The notes under the pieces: model-generated
The model's input: only the letters and a program-made list of their open reading frames with translations
What the model was told of the DNA's origin: nothing
Database searches by the model: none
Shown here: in pieces, positions 50,518 to 58,316 of the stretch
How the letters are laid out: every line of letters begins with the position of its first letter
Numbering within the stretch: position 1 is the stretch's first letter
Translations under genes and position numbers: made by a program
NCBI RefSeq assembly: GCF_020410765.1
Contig: NZ_CP084541.1
Location: 5,758,001-5,822,000 of the forward strand
DNA from: Streptomyces marincola
GTDB lineage: Bacteria > Actinomycetota > Actinomycetes > Streptomycetales > Streptomycetaceae
Length of the DNA: 64,000 nucleotides
Reading direction: 5' to 3'

Positions 50518-50550
50518 TGCGCTTACTGCATCGCGCGAGGAGTTGCCCGC

Positions 50551-51678
50551 ATGCCCGAACCCCCTTCCCGCCCCGGCCGGCTGCGCGCCGCGGTGGTCGG
50601 CACCGGCGGCATCGTCACCGGCTGCCACCTGCCCGCGCTCCGGGCCCACGCCGACCGGGTCGAGCTGGTCGCCGCCGTCGACGTCGACCAGGAGCGGCTC
50701 GACGCCTTCCGCCGGGCCGCCTCGGCCGGCGGCGCGGACGTCCCCGGCTACCTCGGCCTCGACGCCATGCTCGCCGAGGCCCGCCCCGACCTGGTGCTCA
50801 TCGGCACCCCGCCCGCGCTGCACCGCGAGCAGACGGTGGCCGCCCTGCGCGCCGGGGCGTGGGTGCTGTGCGAGAAGCCCCTGTGCCTGTCCCCGGCGGA
50901 GTACGACGAGATCGCCGCGGCCGAGGCGGAGACCGGCGCGTTCGCCTCCGTGGTCTTCCAGCACCGCTACGGCTCGGGCGCCAGGCACGCGCGCCGGCTG
51001 CTGGAGTCGGGCGAGCTGGGCCGCCCGCTGGTGGCGCACTGCCAGACCACCTGGCACCGCGACCGCGCCTACTACGCCGTGCCGTGGCGCGGGCGTTGGG
51101 CCACCGAGGGCGGCGGGCCCACGATGGGCCACGGCATCCACCAGTTCGACCTGCTGCTGCACCTGCTCGGCGACTGGGTCGAGGTGCGGGCCATGGCCGC
51201 GCGGCTCGTGCACGACGTGGAGAGCGAGGACGTGTCGACCGCGCTGGTGCGCTTCGCGAGCGGCGCGCTCGCCACGGTCGTCAACAGCGTGCTCTCGCCC
51301 GACGAGGTCAGCCGCATCCGCATCGACTGCGCCGACGCGACCGTCGAGCTGACCCACCTCTACGGGTACGGCAACGACGACTGGACCTACACCCCGGCCC
51401 CGCACGTCGCGGCCGAACGCGTCGCCGCCTGGCGCACCCCGCCCGAGGACGTGCCGAGCTCGCACGCGGCGCAGCTCGGCGCGCTGCTCGACGCGCACGA
51501 GAGGGGCGCACCGCCGCCGGGCAGCGGCGCGGAGGCGCGCCGCACCGTCGAGTTCGCGGCGGCGCTGTACAAGTCGGCGTTCACCGGCCGCCCCGTGCTC
51601 GCCGGTGAGATCGCGCCCGGCGACCCGTACCACCAGGCCATGCACGGCGACCACCCGGACTGGAGCCCGAAGCGATGA
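50551..51678 (+). CDS. Gfo/Idh/MocA-family oxidoreductase
   Basis: A 375-residue NAD(P)-dependent dehydrogenase. N-terminal Rossmann domain: RAAVVGTGGIVTGCHLPAL, DLVLIGTPPALHREQTVAAL, VLCEKPLCLSPAEYDE with the EKP catalytic motif. The C-terminal domain (GPTMGHGIHQFDLLLHLLGDW) has the His/Asp active-site pair. Such enzymes oxidise sugars, inositols or sugar acids. ATG 50551 follows GAGGAG by 9 bp. It overlaps the DUF6807 gene by 4 bp. Confidence 0.92.
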   Translation: MPEPPSRPGRLRAAVVGTGGIVTGCHLPALRAHADRVELVAAVDVDQERLDAFRRAASAGGADVPGYLGLDAMLAEARPDLVLIGTPPALHREQTVAALRAGAWVLCEKPLCLSPAEYDEIAAAEAETGAFASVVFQHRYGSGARHARRLLESGELGRPLVAHCQTTWHRDRAYYAVPWRGRWATEGGGPTMGHGIHQFDLLLHLLGDWVEVRAMAARLVHDVESEDVSTALVRFASGALATVVNSVLSPDEVSRIRIDCADATVELTHLYGYGNDDWTYTPAPHVAAERVAAWRTPPEDVPSSHAAQLGALLDAHERGAPPPGSGAEARRTVEFAAALYKSAFTGRPVLAGEIAPGDPYHQAMHGDHPDWSPKR

Positions 51679-52598
51679 CCATCGAGGTGACCCACACGCA
51701 CGGCGAGCGGTTCGCCGTACGGGCCGGCGGCGTCGAGCTGCTGAGCTACGTGTACCGGCCCGACCCCGACCCGTTCGAGTCGCGCAAGCCCTACGTCCAT
51801 CCGCTGCGCACGCTCGGCGGCCGACTGGTGAGCGGCTACCGGCCGAACGACCACCGGTGGCACAAGGGCCTCCAGATGACCGCGAGCCACCTGTCGGGGC
51901 AGAACTTCTGGGGCGGCAACTGCTATGTGCACGGCGAGGGGTACCGGCGGCTGCCGGAGCGCGTCGGGTCGATGCGGCACGACGGGTTCCCCGCCGTCGA
52001 GGCGAGCGGCGAGCGGTTCGAGCTGGCCGAGGACCTGACCTGGGTCGAGAACGGCGGCGCCGAGTGGGCGCGCGAACGCCGCGGCCTCGCCGTGCACGCG
52101 GTCGACGCCGCGGCCGGGGCCTGGGCGCTCGACTGGTCGATCCGGCTCACCAACATCCGCGACGAGCCGCTGCACTTCGGCAGCCCGACCACGGCGGGCC
52201 GCGAGATGGCCGGCTACACCGGCCTCCAGTGGCGCGGGCCGCGCGACTTCACCGGCGGCGCGGTCTTCGGACCCGGCGCGGAGGAGGGCGCGGAGCGGCT
52301 GATGGGGACCCAGGGCCCGTGGCTGGCGTTCACGGCCGAGCACGACGACGTGGACGAGCGCTCCACGCTCGTGTTCGCGCACGCGCCGGAGAACCTCGAC
52401 GCGTCCTCGGCCGTGCACGAGTCGCACTGGTTCGTGCGCTCGGAGCCGATCCCGACCGTCGCGTTCTCGTGGGCGTTCTTCGAGGAGTTCGCGCTCGCGC
52501 CCGGCGAGTCGTTCGCCTACCGCTACCGCGTGCTGGTGGCCGACGGCGCCTGGGACCGCGAGCGGGTGGCCGCGCACCTCGCGGGGCTGCCGTGGTGA
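51675..52598 (+). CDS. PmoA/DUF6807-family protein
   Basis: A 307-residue beta-rich protein: RPYVHPLRTL-type (here KPYVHPLRTLGGRLVSGYRPNDH), HKGLQMTASHLSGQNFWGGN, TWVENGGAEWARE, GYTGLQWRGPRDFTGG and a cluster of conserved His and Trp. This family, labelled methane oxygenase PmoA or DUF6807, has no settled function and is regularly found beside Gfo/Idh/MocA dehydrogenases in sugar loci; a role as sugar-modifying or lectin-like enzyme is possible. It starts in an ATGA overlap and ends in a GTGA overlap. Confidence 0.82.
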   Translation: MTIEVTHTHGERFAVRAGGVELLSYVYRPDPDPFESRKPYVHPLRTLGGRLVSGYRPNDHRWHKGLQMTASHLSGQNFWGGNCYVHGEGYRRLPERVGSMRHDGFPAVEASGERFELAEDLTWVENGGAEWARERRGLAVHAVDAAAGAWALDWSIRLTNIRDEPLHFGSPTTAGREMAGYTGLQWRGPRDFTGGAVFGPGAEEGAERLMGTQGPWLAFTAEHDDVDERSTLVFAHAPENLDASSAVHESHWFVRSEPIPTVAFSWAFFEEFALAPGESFAYRYRVLVADGAWDRERVAAHLAGLPW

Positions 52599-53338
52599 GC
52601 CTGCCGCACCCGCTGCCAGGGGCGGTGGGCCTCTCCCACCTGGACGCCTACCCGTGGGAGGCGGCGGACGGGGTCTGCGGCGGCAGCCCGCACCTGCACC
52701 TGGTGTGCACGGAGGCGTACGTCGTCACCGGCGGGGAGGGCGCCGTCCAGACCCTGAGCCCCGACGGCTACCGGGACATCCCGCTGCGGGCGGGGTCCGT
52801 GGCCTGGTTCGCGCCCGGCACCGTGCACCGCATGGTGCAGGGCGGCGACCTGCGCGTCACGGTGCTGATGCAGAACAGCGGGCTGCCCGAGGCGGGGGAC
52901 GCCGTCTTCACCTTCCCGCCCGACGTGCTCGCCGACCCCGAGCGCTACGCGGCGCGGGCCGCGCTGCCCGCGCGGAGCGGGCCCGAGGCCGAGGCGGCGG
53001 CCCGGCGGCGGCGCGACCTGGCGGTCGAGGGCTACCTGCCGTTGCGCGAGGCGCTCCTGGCCGGGGACAACGGCCCGTACCTGGCGTTCCAGCGGGCCGC
53101 GGCCCGCCTGGTGCGGCACCGGGTGCCGCGGTGGCGGGAGTTGTGGCGGGCAGGCGCGCTCGCCGCCGCGCAGCGCACCGGCGCCCAGCTGGACGCGCTC
53201 GAAGCGGGCGACCCGGCGTACCTCGCGGAGTCCCGCGCGTTCGACGCCGGACCCTCGCGGCGCGGCGGTTTCGGCATGTGCGGTCTGCGCGAGGAGTACG
53301 AGCTGCCCGGCACCACCCTGGCCCACCAGGACGAGTGA
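52595..53338 (+). CDS. Cupin-domain protein of the dehydrogenase operon
   Basis: A 247-residue protein starting at GTG 52595 in a GTGA overlap. Residues about 25-100 form a cupin: GSPHLHLVCTEAYVVTGGEGAVQTL, then DIPLRAGSVAWFAPGTVHRMVQ, with His residues positioned to bind metal. The C-terminal half is helical and charged (RRRRDLAVEGYLPLREALLAG) and ends with a short conserved-looking REEYELPGTTLAHQ. The reaction is unknown; cupins in sugar loci are isomerases, epimerases or sensors. A strong two-way terminator follows. Confidence 0.8.
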   Translation: MSLPHPLPGAVGLSHLDAYPWEAADGVCGGSPHLHLVCTEAYVVTGGEGAVQTLSPDGYRDIPLRAGSVAWFAPGTVHRMVQGGDLRVTVLMQNSGLPEAGDAVFTFPPDVLADPERYAARAALPARSGPEAEAAARRRRDLAVEGYLPLREALLAGDNGPYLAFQRAAARLVRHRVPRWRELWRAGALAAAQRTGAQLDALEAGDPAYLAESRAFDAGPSRRGGFGMCGLREEYELPGTTLAHQDE

Positions 53339-53357
53339 GCCGCCCGGTGGCGCGGTG

Positions 53358-53401
53358 CCCCGCGGCCCGGCCGGAGCGGAGAGGCGGGCCGGGCCGCGGG
53401 G
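53358..53401. terminator. Bidirectional terminator between two convergent operons
   Basis: A perfect 15-bp stem (53358-53372 with 53387-53401), extended by one further pair, with a 14-base loop. It fills the 67-bp gap between the dehydrogenase/cupin operon and the ABC-kinase operon. Confidence 0.8.
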
Positions 53402-53405
53402 CGGC

Positions 53406-54680
53406 TCAGGCGCGGCCGTGCGACGCGCGGGAGCGGCGGGCCGCGGAGTCGAGGGCGACGGCCAGCGCGAGGACGAGGCCGGTGATGATGAACCGGAACG
53501 AGGAGTCCAGGTCGAGCAGCGTGAGGCCGCTGGAGACCGACTGGATGACCAGGATGCCGAGCAGCGCGGAGAACGCGCTGCCCCGCCCGCCGAACAGACT
53601 GGTGCCGCCGATCACGGCCGCGGCGATGGCGTTGAGGTTGACGTCGCCCGCGCCGCTCGCCTGGTTGGCCGCGGCCAGCCGGGAGGCGGCGAGCATCCCG
53701 CCGAGCGCGGCGAGCGTGGAGCACAGCACGAACACGGACGTGTAGGTGCGCCGCACGTTGATGCCCGCGCGCCGCGCCGCCTCCGCGTTGCCGCCGACGG
53801 CGAAGACGGAACGGCCCCAGCCGGTGCGCGTGAGCGCGTAGTGCAGCGCGAGCACCAGGCCCACGAAGCACACGAACATCCAGCCGACGCCGCGCCCCTG
53901 GTTGAGGTACCAGACCGCGAACCCGAGCCCGGCGAGCACGGCGGCGCTGCGCGCCGCGAGCAGCCCGGTGGAGCGGGCCGAGAGCCCGGCCGCCCGCCGC
54001 GCCCTGGCCCGCGCCCGGCCGGCGAGCAGCAGCCAGCCGGCCGCGACCGCCACGAGCACGTAGGACAACCAGGCGGGGACGAAGGCGAGTTGCGCGAAGC
54101 GCACCAGGCCGGAGTCGTACGGCAGGTTGATCGCGCCGGTGTCGCCGAGCAGCCACAGCTGCACCCCGAGGAAGCTGAGCAGTCCGGCAAGCGTGGCCAC
54201 GAAGCTGGGCACGCCGAGGCGGGTGACCATCTGGGCGTAGAGCCAGCCGATCGCCGCCCCGGCGCAGAGCGCCGCCGCCATGGCCACCACCATCGGCCGG
54301 CCGGCGTCGACGAAGAGGATCGCGGTGAGCGCCGCCGACAGGCCGCTGACCGAGCCGACCGACAGGTCGATCTGCCCGACCAGCAGCACGCAGACGACGC
54401 CGAGCGCGATGACGCCGACCGAGGCGCTCTCCATCAGCAGGTTCACCAGGTTGGCGCTGGAGAGGAACACCGGATTCGCGATCTGGAAGATCGTCCAGAT
54501 CACGGCCAGGCCGACGACGATCGGCAGCACGCCCAGGTCACCGGAGCGGACGCGGTCGAGCAGGGCGGCGGGCAGCGCCCGCGCGCCGCCGCCCCGGCGC
54601 AGCCGTTCGTCGGCCAGGTCCATCGGCGGTCCCGCCGGTGTCGCGGGCGCCCCGGTCGCGCCGGTCGTGCGGTCACTCAT
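53406..54680 (-). CDS. Sugar ABC transporter permease (RbsC/XylH type)
   Basis: A 424-residue inner-membrane permease with about 10-11 helices: VIALGVVCVLLVGQIDLSVGSV (the hallmark IDLSVG), LGVPSFVATLAGLLSFLG, VFAVGGNAEAARRAGINVRRT (cytoplasmic coupling loop) and IAAAVIGGTSLFGGRGSAFSALLG. The N terminus has about 45 cytoplasmic residues. Start ATG 54680 overlaps the ATPase stop by 8 bp. It is the last gene of a seven-gene operon. Confidence 0.93.
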   Translation of the reverse strand: MSDRTTGATGAPATPAGPPMDLADERLRRGGGARALPAALLDRVRSGDLGVLPIVVGLAVIWTIFQIANPVFLSSANLVNLLMESASVGVIALGVVCVLLVGQIDLSVGSVSGLSAALTAILFVDAGRPMVVAMAAALCAGAAIGWLYAQMVTRLGVPSFVATLAGLLSFLGVQLWLLGDTGAINLPYDSGLVRFAQLAFVPAWLSYVLVAVAAGWLLLAGRARARARRAAGLSARSTGLLAARSAAVLAGLGFAVWYLNQGRGVGWMFVCFVGLVLALHYALTRTGWGRSVFAVGGNAEAARRAGINVRRTYTSVFVLCSTLAALGGMLAASRLAAANQASGAGDVNLNAIAAAVIGGTSLFGGRGSAFSALLGILVIQSVSSGLTLLDLDSSFRFIITGLVLALAVALDSAARRSRASHGRA

Positions 54681-55467
54681 CGCCGCGGTCCTCCCTCCGG
54701 TGCGCCCGCCGCGGCAGCGCGTCCGCGCCGACGACGGCCGCGATGATGTCCTGGGCGGACGCCTCGCGGGCGTCGAACACCCCGTTGTTGCGGCCCAGGC
54801 GCAGCACGGCCACCCGGTCGGCCACGGCCCGCACCTCCGCCATGTTGTGGCTGATCATGATCACGCCGAGGCCGCGTTCCCTGAGCCGTTCGACCAGGTC
54901 GAGCACTTCGGCGGTCTGCGCGACGCCGAGCGCGGCGGTCGGCTCGTCGAGGATGACGACGGACGGGTCGCCGAGCAGCGAGCGCGCGATGGCCACGGTC
55001 TGCCGCTGCCCGCCGGACAACGACGCCACCGGCACCCGCACGGACGGGATCTTCGCGGACAGCTGCCGCAGCAGCTCCCACGCCCGCACCTCCATGGCGA
55101 CCTCGTCGAGCCGCGCGCGGCGCACCTCGCGGCCGAGGAAGAGGTTCGCGACGACGTCGAGGTTCTCGCACAGCGCCAGGTCCTGGAAGACGGTGGCGAT
55201 GCCGAGGGCCCGCGCGTCGGCCGGGCCGCCGATCGAGGCCGGCCGCCCGGCGAAGACGAGGGAGCCCCGGTCCGCGCGGTGCACGCCGGACAGGATCTTC
55301 ACCAGGGTCGACTTGCCCGCGCCGTTGTCCCCGACGACGGCGACCACCTCGCGCGGGAAGACGTCGAGCGCGACGTCGGTGAGCGCGGCGACCGCGCCGA
55401 AGCTCTTGTGGATGCCGCGCAGCGACAGGATGGGCTCCGGCGCGGCGCCGGTCGGCTCTGCTGACAC
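54673..55467 (-). CDS. Sugar ABC transporter ATP-binding protein, single domain
   Basis: A 264-residue ATPase: Walker A VVGDNGAGKSTLVKILSG, Q-loop ATVFQDLALCENL, signature LSGGQRQTVAIAR, Walker B VVILDEPTAAL, H-loop MISHNMAEV. Ribose/xylose-type importers usually have a fused double ATPase near 500 residues; here only one domain is present, so a homodimer is expected. GTG 55467 follows AAGGAG by 6 bp. It lies between the binding protein and permease genes. Confidence 0.92.
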   Translation of the reverse strand: MSAEPTGAAPEPILSLRGIHKSFGAVAALTDVALDVFPREVVAVVGDNGAGKSTLVKILSGVHRADRGSLVFAGRPASIGGPADARALGIATVFQDLALCENLDVVANLFLGREVRRARLDEVAMEVRAWELLRQLSAKIPSVRVPVASLSGGQRQTVAIARSLLGDPSVVILDEPTAALGVAQTAEVLDLVERLRERGLGVIMISHNMAEVRAVADRVAVLRLGRNNGVFDAREASAQDIIAAVVGADALPRRAHRREDRGDE

Positions 55468-55484
55468 GGTCGGCTCCTTCCCGT

Positions 55485-56564
55485 TCAGGTCAGGCCGGCT
55501 TCGGCGCAGGCCGTCGCGTACGGGGGGGTGCACACGTCCGCGACCTCGACCTGCCCGGATTCCGCGAGGACGTCGGGCAGGTTGTCGAGGGTCACCACCG
55601 TGGGCTCGAACAGCTGCGCCGGGGTGTCGAACACCTCGGTCTCCGCCTCGGGTTCCTCCCCGATGACGAACTGGTGGGCCGCCTCGGCCGCCGCCTCCGC
55701 GACGATACCGATCGGCTTCGAGATGGTGTTGTACTGCTCGCCCGCGACGATGCGCTGGGCGGCGGCCACCTCGAAGTCGTTGCCCGTGACCGGGGGCACC
55801 GGCACCCCCGCCGCCTTGAACGCCGCGATGGCGCCGCCGCCGGTGCCGTCGTTGGCGGCGACCACGCCGGCGATGCCGCCGCCGAAGCGGCTGATCTGCC
55901 CGCCGACCCAGGACTGCGCCTCGGACGGCTGCCAGTCGGGCGTGTCGTACTCGGCGAGCAGCTCGTAGCCGCTGTCGTCGATGGCGTTGTGGATGCCCTG
56001 CTTGATCAGTCCCGCCGCCGCGTCCGTGGGCGAGCCGTTCACCTGGAGCAGCCCGCCCTCGGCGCCCGTCGCGTCCAGGTGCTCCACGAGGGAGCGGCCG
56101 ATGCTCTCGCCGATCGCCTCGTTGTCGAAGGAGATGTAGTGGTCGGGCGGCGTCTGGAGCACGGGCCTGTCGTAGGCGATGACCGGAACGCCCTGGGCGC
56201 GCGCGGTGTTGACGATGGAGGCCGCCGCCGTGGAGTCGACGGGGTCGATGACGATGACCGAGACGCCCTGCGCGAGCGCCGAGTTCGCCTGCTCCTGCTG
56301 CCTTGAGGCGTCGGCGCCCGCGTTGTTGTAGATCACCTCGCAGCCGGGGCACAGCTCCGCCATCCGCTCCTCGAACAGCGGGCTGTCGTACAGCTCGTAG
56401 CGCGTCGAGGCGATGTCGGGCATCAGGAACGCGACCTTGGCGTTCTCGGCGTCGCCCGTGCCGCCGCCGCCCTCCTCGGCGGCGCAGGCGGTCGCGGCGG
56501 TCAGCGCGAGGAGCGTGAGCAGCGCGGCGGCTGCGGAGGCTGAGGAGTCGAAGGGGCGTCGCAC
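55485..56564 (-). CDS. Sugar-binding lipoprotein of the ABC importer
   Basis: A 359-residue periplasmic-binding-protein I fold of the ribose/xylose type. The lipoprotein signal ends at ALTAATAC with lipidated Cys27, followed by a Gly-rich linker. Binding-domain features: KVAFLMPDIASTRYELYDSPLF, VIVIDPVDSTAAASIV, PVIAYDRPV, VVAANDGTGGGAIAAF, PVTGNDFEVAAAQRI, which most resembles D-xylose-binding XylF proteins. GTG 56564 follows AAAGGAAG. The ligand is not certain. Two extra Cys pairs (CPGC and the C-terminal Cys residues) may form disulfides. Confidence 0.9.
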   Translation of the reverse strand: MRRPFDSSASAAAALLTLLALTAATACAAEEGGGGTGDAENAKVAFLMPDIASTRYELYDSPLFEERMAELCPGCEVIYNNAGADASRQQEQANSALAQGVSVIVIDPVDSTAAASIVNTARAQGVPVIAYDRPVLQTPPDHYISFDNEAIGESIGRSLVEHLDATGAEGGLLQVNGSPTDAAAGLIKQGIHNAIDDSGYELLAEYDTPDWQPSEAQSWVGGQISRFGGGIAGVVAANDGTGGGAIAAFKAAGVPVPPVTGNDFEVAAAQRIVAGEQYNTISKPIGIVAEAAAEAAHQFVIGEEPEAETEVFDTPAQLFEPTVVTLDNLPDVLAESGQVEVADVCTPPYATACAEAGLT

Positions 56565-56575
56565 GGAACTTCCTT

Positions 56576-57193
56576 TCACGACGGCGGGAAGGGACGGTTC
56601 AGCGAGAGCAGGGAGGCGGGTCCTGCCGGGTCGGCGGGCAGCCCGATTTCGGTGACCGCGACGTTGTCGAGCCGGGGGAACAGCCGCCGGTAGCCGGCCA
56701 GGGGCAGCCCGAGCAGCGCGCACAGCGCCAGCCGCAGCGCCGTGCTGTGCCCGACGACGAGCACGGTGCCGGCCGGGTGCAGGGCGCCGAGGCCGCGCAG
56801 GGCCGCGGCGGTGCGCGCCGCGGCGGCGGGCGGCGGCTCGGCGCCGGGGAACGGGTGGGCCACCGGGTCGGCCAGGAAACGGCGCACGAGCGCGGGGTCC
56901 GCCTCGTCGCGGGTGCGGCCTTCGAGCGCTCCGAAGTCGACCTCGCGCAGGTCGGGGACCAGGCGGAGCGGAGCGCCGACGGCCCGCGCCGCGGGCGTCG
57001 CGGTGCGCACCGCGCGCCGCAGCGGCGAACTCGCCACGGCCGTCACGCCCTCGGCCCGCGCGCCGCGGGCCAGCGCCTCGACCTGGCGCAGTCCGCGGGC
57101 GGTGAGGCCGGGGTCGCTGCGCGCGCCGGCGTAGCGGTTGTCGCGGTGCCACTCGGTCTCCGCGTGCCGCACCAGCAGCAGCCGCCCGGTCAC
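56576..57193 (-). CDS. Histidine-phosphatase family protein
   Basis: A 205-residue phosphoglycerate-mutase-like phosphatase: LLLVRHAETEWHRDNRYAG with the RHG-type catalytic His (here RHA), SSPLRRAVRTA, LREVDFGALEGRTRDE, and VLVVGHSTALRLALCALLG with the second catalytic His. Members dephosphorylate sugar phosphates or other small molecules. It begins in a GTGA overlap with the 2-hydroxyacid dehydrogenase gene, so it is fully within the kinase-ABC operon and probably acts on a pathway intermediate. Confidence 0.88.
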   Translation of the reverse strand: MTGRLLLVRHAETEWHRDNRYAGARSDPGLTARGLRQVEALARGARAEGVTAVASSPLRRAVRTATPAARAVGAPLRLVPDLREVDFGALEGRTRDEADPALVRRFLADPVAHPFPGAEPPPAAAARTAAALRGLGALHPAGTVLVVGHSTALRLALCALLGLPLAGYRRLFPRLDNVAVTEIGLPADPAGPASLLSLNRPFPPS

Positions 57194-58236
57194 AGGACCG
57201 CCGCCCCGGGCCCGGCGGGGTGCAGCGGCGGCTCGCCGCGCAGCCAGCGGCCGGCCTCGGCCGCGACCATGCGGGCCGCGCGCCGCGCGACGGCCCGGCT
57301 GGCACCGGCGAGGTGGGGGGTGAGGACCACGTTCGGGGCGCCGCGCAGCGGGTGTTCCGGCGGCAGCGGCTCCACGTCGTAGACGTCGAGGCCCGCGGCG
57401 AACAGGTGCCCGGAGCGCAGCGCGGCGGCGAGCGCCGCGTAGTCGAGCAGGCCGCCCCTGGCGCAGTTGACCAGCACGGAGCCCGGCCGCATCGCGGCGA
57501 TCTCGGCGGCGCCGACGAGTCCCGCGGTCTCCGGCGTGAGCCGCGCGTGCAGCGACACCACCGTGGCGGCGGCGAGCAGTTCGGCCAGTGGGACCGTGCG
57601 CACCCCGGCCGGCAGGGCCGCCGGGTCGGCGTACGGGTCGGCCACCAGGACCTCGGCGCCCAGGGCCAGCAGCGCCGCCGCCACGCGGCGGCCGATCGCG
57701 CCCGCGCCGACCAGCCCGACCGTGGCGCCCTCGACCTCCAGGCCGGTCGCGTCCCAGGCGTACCGTTCGCTCTCCCAGCGGCCCGCGAGCAGACCGGCGT
57801 GCGCCTGCGGGATGCGGCGCATCGCGGCGAGCATCAGGCCGAGCGCGTGCTCGGCGGTGGACGCCGCGTTGCGGCCTGGCGCGAACGTCACGGTGACGCC
57901 CCGCCGGGCGGCGGCGGCCAGGTTCGCGTTCACCGGGCCGCCGCGGGAGACCGCGAACAGCTCCAGGTCGGGACAGGCGGCGAGCACCCGTTCGGTCAGC
58001 GGCGCCATCTGGGTCAGGCAGACCCTCGCCCCGCGCAGGGCCTCGATCAGCTGCTCCTCGGTGCCCGATGCCTCGTCCACCTCGGCGACGCGCCCGAACG
58101 GCACGTGCGGCCACGGCAGTTCGAGTTCGCGCGGCTGCCAGGCGGCCGGGCCGCCCTCCGCCTCCAACGCCTCGGCGAGCAGGCGGTTGAGCACGAAACG
58201 GTCCCCGGCCAGGAGCACGTGGATCGGTTCCGACAC
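57190..58236 (-). CDS. D-isomer-specific 2-hydroxyacid dehydrogenase
   Basis: A 348-residue NAD-dependent dehydrogenase. NAD-binding ATVGLVGAGAIGRRVAAAL, then VSLHARLTPETAGL, catalytic Arg in LVNCARGGLLDYAAL, catalytic Glu in DVYDVEPLPPEHPL, and catalytic His in VVLTPHLAGASR. GTG 58236 follows GAAGGA by 7 bp. It could reduce or oxidise a 2-hydroxy/2-keto acid in the pathway (phosphorylated acids included). It is the third gene of the operon. Confidence 0.92.
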   Translation of the reverse strand: MSEPIHVLLAGDRFVLNRLLAEALEAEGGPAAWQPRELELPWPHVPFGRVAEVDEASGTEEQLIEALRGARVCLTQMAPLTERVLAACPDLELFAVSRGGPVNANLAAAARRGVTVTFAPGRNAASTAEHALGLMLAAMRRIPQAHAGLLAGRWESERYAWDATGLEVEGATVGLVGAGAIGRRVAAALLALGAEVLVADPYADPAALPAGVRTVPLAELLAAATVVSLHARLTPETAGLVGAAEIAAMRPGSVLVNCARGGLLDYAALAAALRSGHLFAAGLDVYDVEPLPPEHPLRGAPNVVLTPHLAGASRAVARRAARMVAAEAGRWLRGEPPLHPAGPGAAVL

Positions 58237-58316
58237 GGTGGGGGTCCTTCCTCGCGGCGTCCGGATCTCGGCGGTGGCGTCCGTTCCTCTGCGGGCCCGG
58301 GGCGCGGGCCCGCGCC

